Below are positions 61,664 to 64,000 of a stretch of 64,000 bases of DNA, one piece after another. The translations under genes and the position numbers were made by a program. Location of the stretch: NCBI RefSeq assembly GCF_017104965.1, contig NZ_JAAGPR010000006.1, forward strand, positions 372,001-436,000, written 5' to 3'. The notes under the pieces were generated by a model, which did not search any database, was not told where the DNA came from, and saw only the letters and a program-made list of their open reading frames with translations. Positions within the stretch are counted from its first letter, which is position 1. Each line of letters begins with the position of its first letter. The DNA is from Paraburkholderia sp. Ac-20340. GTDB lineage: Bacteria; Pseudomonadota; Gammaproteobacteria; Burkholderiales; Burkholderiaceae.

Positions 61664-61911
61664 GCGCCAGCGCCCGCGCCACTGACCGGGACAACGGCGC
61701 GTCCGGCATCCGCCGCATTCGCGATACAAGCGGCGCAAGCAGCACAAGCAACACAAGCAGCACACAGCACAAACCGCGCCCTCGAAGCAGCCTGCCTCGA
61801 GGAGCGCGCCTCCGAGGCTCAGTCATAGAGCCGCATTCCTCCGACCAGACACCTGCCCGGCGCGCCCGACGCGCGCCGGCTTCGCACACGCTCGCCTATT
61901 TGGAGTCATCC
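61664..61911 (+). other. Long spacer within the NRPS operon
   Basis: A 248-base gap that contains a 9-bp tandem repeat (61724-61768) and an imperfect GCCTCG/CGAGGC stem (61794-61818). Gene direction is unchanged across it, so it may hold a second promoter or simply be degenerate sequence. Confidence 0.5.
61724..61768. repeat. 9-bp tandem repeat
   Basis: Five imperfect copies of a 9-base unit (ATACAAGCG, GCGCAAGCA, GCACAAGCA, ACACAAGCA, GCACACAGC) in the spacer before the YqcI-FAAL gene. Not a CRISPR array: no spacers. Confidence 0.8.
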
Positions 61912-64000
61912 ATGCAGCTACCCATGGACACGGCCAGTACCACGGTCCAGGACGAAACGATCAATCCCGGCGATTGGCGCTCGCGCATCATTCTCGGCCG
62001 CCAGGTGGGCGAGCAGGCGTTCGACCGCCCGCTGCCCGCGTGGCTGGAAACCTCGTACGAACGCCTGCGCGCCGACGTGATGGACCCCGGCTATCCGTGC
62101 TTCTTCGGCACCCAGGCCGAGAAGCGCGGCGAAATGTTCTATTCGTGGATCGACGGCAAGGACATCTCGACGCTGCCGCAGACGATGGCGATGTTCGCCG
62201 AACTCGCGAACCTGCCGCAGTACGAGAAGAACAACATCGCGATCTTCTTCGAACCCGATGTCGAGCCGCTGTCGCACGCGGCCTATCACGACGCCTTCTG
62301 GCAGACGCTGCAATACCTGCACGATCACGATCCCGATCCCGCCGTCGGCCAGCAGGTCGACCCGTCGGACCCGGACTGGGAGTTCTCGTTCGCGGGGCTG
62401 CAGACCTTCGTGGTGTGCGCGTGCCCGTCATTCGGCGCGCGTCACAGCCGCAACCTCGGGCCCGGCATGGTGCTGCTGTTCCAGCCGCGCGCCGTGTTCG
62501 TCGACAAGGTCACGAACCGCGCGATCAGCACGCAGGCGCGCTCGGAAGTGCGCCGCCGTCTGAACATCTGGGACGAAGTGCCGCCGCACGCCGATCTGGG
62601 CTATTACGGCGACACCGAAAATCGCGAGTGGAAACAATACTTCCTGCCCGACGACGAAACGCCGAACTTCGGCGCCTGCCCGTTCCTGCGCCGCAATCCG
62701 GGCCTGCAACAGGCGCTGGCCGCGCAATCGCACGAACCGGCCGCTGCATCTTACGACGCACCTGAGGACGCACCTGAGGACGCACCGGCGGCCACGCTGC
62801 TCGACGCCATCGCCACCCATCTTGCGCGCCAGCCCGAGCAGATCGCCATCCGCTTTCTCGCCGATGGCGAACACGACGAGCGCACGCTGACCTGGCGCGA
62901 ACTCGACCATCGCGCCCGCACGCTCGCAGCCGCGCTGCGCGAACGCGTGGGCAGCGGCGAGCGCGCGCTGCTGATGCTGCCGTCCGGGCTCGATTACGCG
63001 ACCTCGTTCCTCGCCTGCCTGCACGCGAACGTGATCGCCGTGCCGGTTTATCCGCCCGACGCCACCCAGGCGCAATCGTTCGAGCGCCTGCTGGCGATTC
63101 TCGGCGATGCGGGCCCTGCGCTGCTGCTGACCGACCGCGCGCATGCCGCGGCCGTGCAGGCCTTCGCCGCAGCACGATCGACCGAAGCGACCGACGCAAC
63201 CGATTCGACCGACGAAGACAGCGGCACCGCGCCCGAAACGCTGATCGTGGACGACCCCGCGCTGGTGCGCGCCGTCACGCCGCTCGAAGCGCGCGCTGTC
63301 GATCCCGCGTCGATCGCGTTCCTGCAGTACACGTCCGGCTCGACCAGCACGCCCAAAGGCGTCATGGTCACGCACGCGAATCTGGTCGCGAACGAGCGCG
63401 CGATTGCGCAATCGATGGCCTTCACGCCCGCCGACACGATGGTGAGCTGGCTGCCGCTCTTTCACGACATGGGCCTGATCGGCGGCCTGCTCGCGCCGCT
63501 CTACGTGGGCTTTCCGCTCGTGCTGATGACGCCGCAGCACTTCCTCGAAGCGCCCGCGCGCTGGCTCAAGGCCGTCGCCGCCTGGCGCGGCACCGTGAGC
63601 GGCGGCCCGAACTTCGCGTTCCAGTTGTGCGCCGACCGCGTGCGCGACGCGCAACTCGACGGCCTTTCGCTCGATAGCTGGCGCGTCGCGTTCTGCGGCG
63701 CGGAGCCGATCCGCGCGCAAACGCTCGAATCCTTCGCCGATCGCTTCGCCGCCCACGGCTTCGGCGCGAATGCGCTGTATCCGTGCTACGGCCTCGCGGA
63801 AGCCACGCTGCTCGTGAGCGGATCGACGCCGGGCGCGGGCATGGGCGTGCGTCACGTCGACGCCGAGGCGCTGGCGCAAGGCCGCCTCGAAGCCGCGGCG
63901 GAAGAAGAAGGTCTCGCGCTCGTCAGTTGCGGACGCGTCGCGCAGGCGCATCGCGTGCGGATCGTCGATACGCGCACGCAAGCCACGCTCGACGAGGGCG
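61912..64000 (+). CDS. YqcI/YcgG N-oxygenase-like domain fused to fatty-acyl-AMP ligase (NRPS start), partial
   Basis: Open to the window edge: 696 residues without a stop from the ATG at 61912 (GGAG site). Residues about 20-262 are a YqcI/YcgG domain: P-C-F-F-G-T-Q-A-E-K-R-G-E (62-74), C-P-S-F-G-A-R-H-S-R (171-180) and the W-D-E-V-P-P-H-A-D-L-G-Y-Y-G end. Members such as DcsA are heme proteins that hydroxylate arginine nitrogen. After a Pro/Glu/Asp linker, residues from about 295 are an AMP-forming ligase with core Y-T-S-G-S-T-S-T-P-K-G-V-M-V-T at about 473 and L-F-H-D-M-G-L-I-G-G, the signature of fatty-acyl-AMP ligases. It probably loads a fatty acid onto an NRPS and in the same chain hydroxylates arginine. 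Carrier and condensation domains would lie beyond the edge. Confidence 0.88.
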   Translation, partial: MQLPMDTASTTVQDETINPGDWRSRIILGRQVGEQAFDRPLPAWLETSYERLRADVMDPGYPCFFGTQAEKRGEMFYSWIDGKDISTLPQTMAMFAELANLPQYEKNNIAIFFEPDVEPLSHAAYHDAFWQTLQYLHDHDPDPAVGQQVDPSDPDWEFSFAGLQTFVVCACPSFGARHSRNLGPGMVLLFQPRAVFVDKVTNRAISTQARSEVRRRLNIWDEVPPHADLGYYGDTENREWKQYFLPDDETPNFGACPFLRRNPGLQQALAAQSHEPAAASYDAPEDAPEDAPAATLLDAIATHLARQPEQIAIRFLADGEHDERTLTWRELDHRARTLAAALRERVGSGERALLMLPSGLDYATSFLACLHANVIAVPVYPPDATQAQSFERLLAILGDAGPALLLTDRAHAAAVQAFAAARSTEATDATDSTDEDSGTAPETLIVDDPALVRAVTPLEARAVDPASIAFLQYTSGSTSTPKGVMVTHANLVANERAIAQSMAFTPADTMVSWLPLFHDMGLIGGLLAPLYVGFPLVLMTPQHFLEAPARWLKAVAAWRGTVSGGPNFAFQLCADRVRDAQLDGLSLDSWRVAFCGAEPIRAQTLESFADRFAAHGFGANALYPCYGLAEATLLVSGSTPGAGMGVRHVDAEALAQGRLEAAAEEEGLALVSCGRVAQAHRVRIVDTRTQATLDEG
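62755..62787 (+). repeat. 12-bp tandem repeat coding the fusion linker
   Basis: GACGCACCTGAG twice, then GACGCACCG, coding Asp-Ala-Pro-Glu repeats exactly where the YqcI/YcgG domain joins the ligase. Confidence 0.85.

Noticed and set aside
60200..61765. 521-codon minus-strand ORF opposite the SznF-like gene
   Set aside because: Arg/Val-rich shadow; the plus-strand gene has cupin motifs and operon context.
61724..61768. Possible CRISPR-like repeat in the NRPS spacer
   Set aside because: 9-bp contiguous units, far too short and without spacers.
62690..62830. YqcI/YcgG and FAAL as two separate genes
   Set aside because: No stop codon or ribosome site with start at the junction; the frame runs straight through, so a fusion is the simplest reading.
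62428..63981. 517-codon minus-strand ORF opposite the ligase domain
   Set aside because: Shadow; the plus-strand frame has AMP-ligase core motifs.

Overview
The window is high-GC DNA with very dense coding on both strands. Gene content and gene order point to a Burkholderia-type beta-proteobacterium, most likely Paraburkholderia or a close relative. I base this on the layout of the type VI secretion locus, the glucarate and gentisate gene sets, the ba3-type oxidase operon and the NRPS start. No rRNA, tRNA, CRISPR array or insertion sequence was recognised.

Bases 1-21055 hold a near-complete type VI secretion system (T6SS) in three transcription blocks: M15 peptidase (partial), tssM-tagF-ompA on the plus strand; a TPR-like lipoprotein-tssB-tssC-hcp-tssE-tssF-tssG-tssH(clpV)-tssA on the minus strand; and tssJ-tssK-tssL on the plus strand. 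Together these encode the membrane complex (TssJLM plus an OmpA-type anchor), the baseplate (TssEFGK), the sheath and tube (TssBC, Hcp), the TssA assembly factor and the recycling ATPase. VgrG (TssI), PAAR and effectors are not in the window.

Bases 21100-26300 are mixed single genes: a MASE2-GGDEF diguanylate cyclase, a DUF4142 exported protein, a TMEM175-type channel, a cytochrome b561, an unrecognised lipoprotein and an H-NS-like protein that lacks the usual DNA-binding tail. Bases 26300-37560 form a hexarate (glucarate/galactarate) utilisation locus: kdgD, gudD, a lactonase, two MFS transporters, a 2-hydroxyacid dehydrogenase with a divergent LysR regulator, a 2-oxoglutarate-semialdehyde-type aldehyde dehydrogenase and a GntR/FadR-type repressor. 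Seven copies of one 14-bp operator-like sequence tie these units into a probable local regulon.

Bases 37893-43179 encode a ba3-type cytochrome oxidase with three accessory c-type cytochromes. Then come OsmC, a cupin, a DUF805 protein, an AT-rich non-coding stretch, a three-gene envelope operon with a lytic transglycosylase, an exported alpha/beta hydrolase, a di-heme peroxidase, an AcpA-type phosphoesterase, a small exported protein and a DUF302 protein. Bases 52620-57523 are a gentisate pathway operon (3-hydroxybenzoate 6-hydroxylase, maleylpyruvate isomerase, fumarylpyruvate hydrolase, gentisate dioxygenase) with a divergent LysR regulator. An M23 peptidase follows.

Bases 58927-64000 start a probable iron-regulated NRPS locus: Fur-box-like site and strong promoter, MbtH, type II thioesterase, a SznF-like protein with a C-terminal cupin, and an open-ended gene that fuses a YqcI/YcgG N-oxygenase-like domain to a fatty-acyl-AMP ligase. 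My reading is a lipopeptide siderophore carrying an N-N bonded (diazeniumdiolate-type) ligand. This is the most interesting part of the window and it runs off the right edge.
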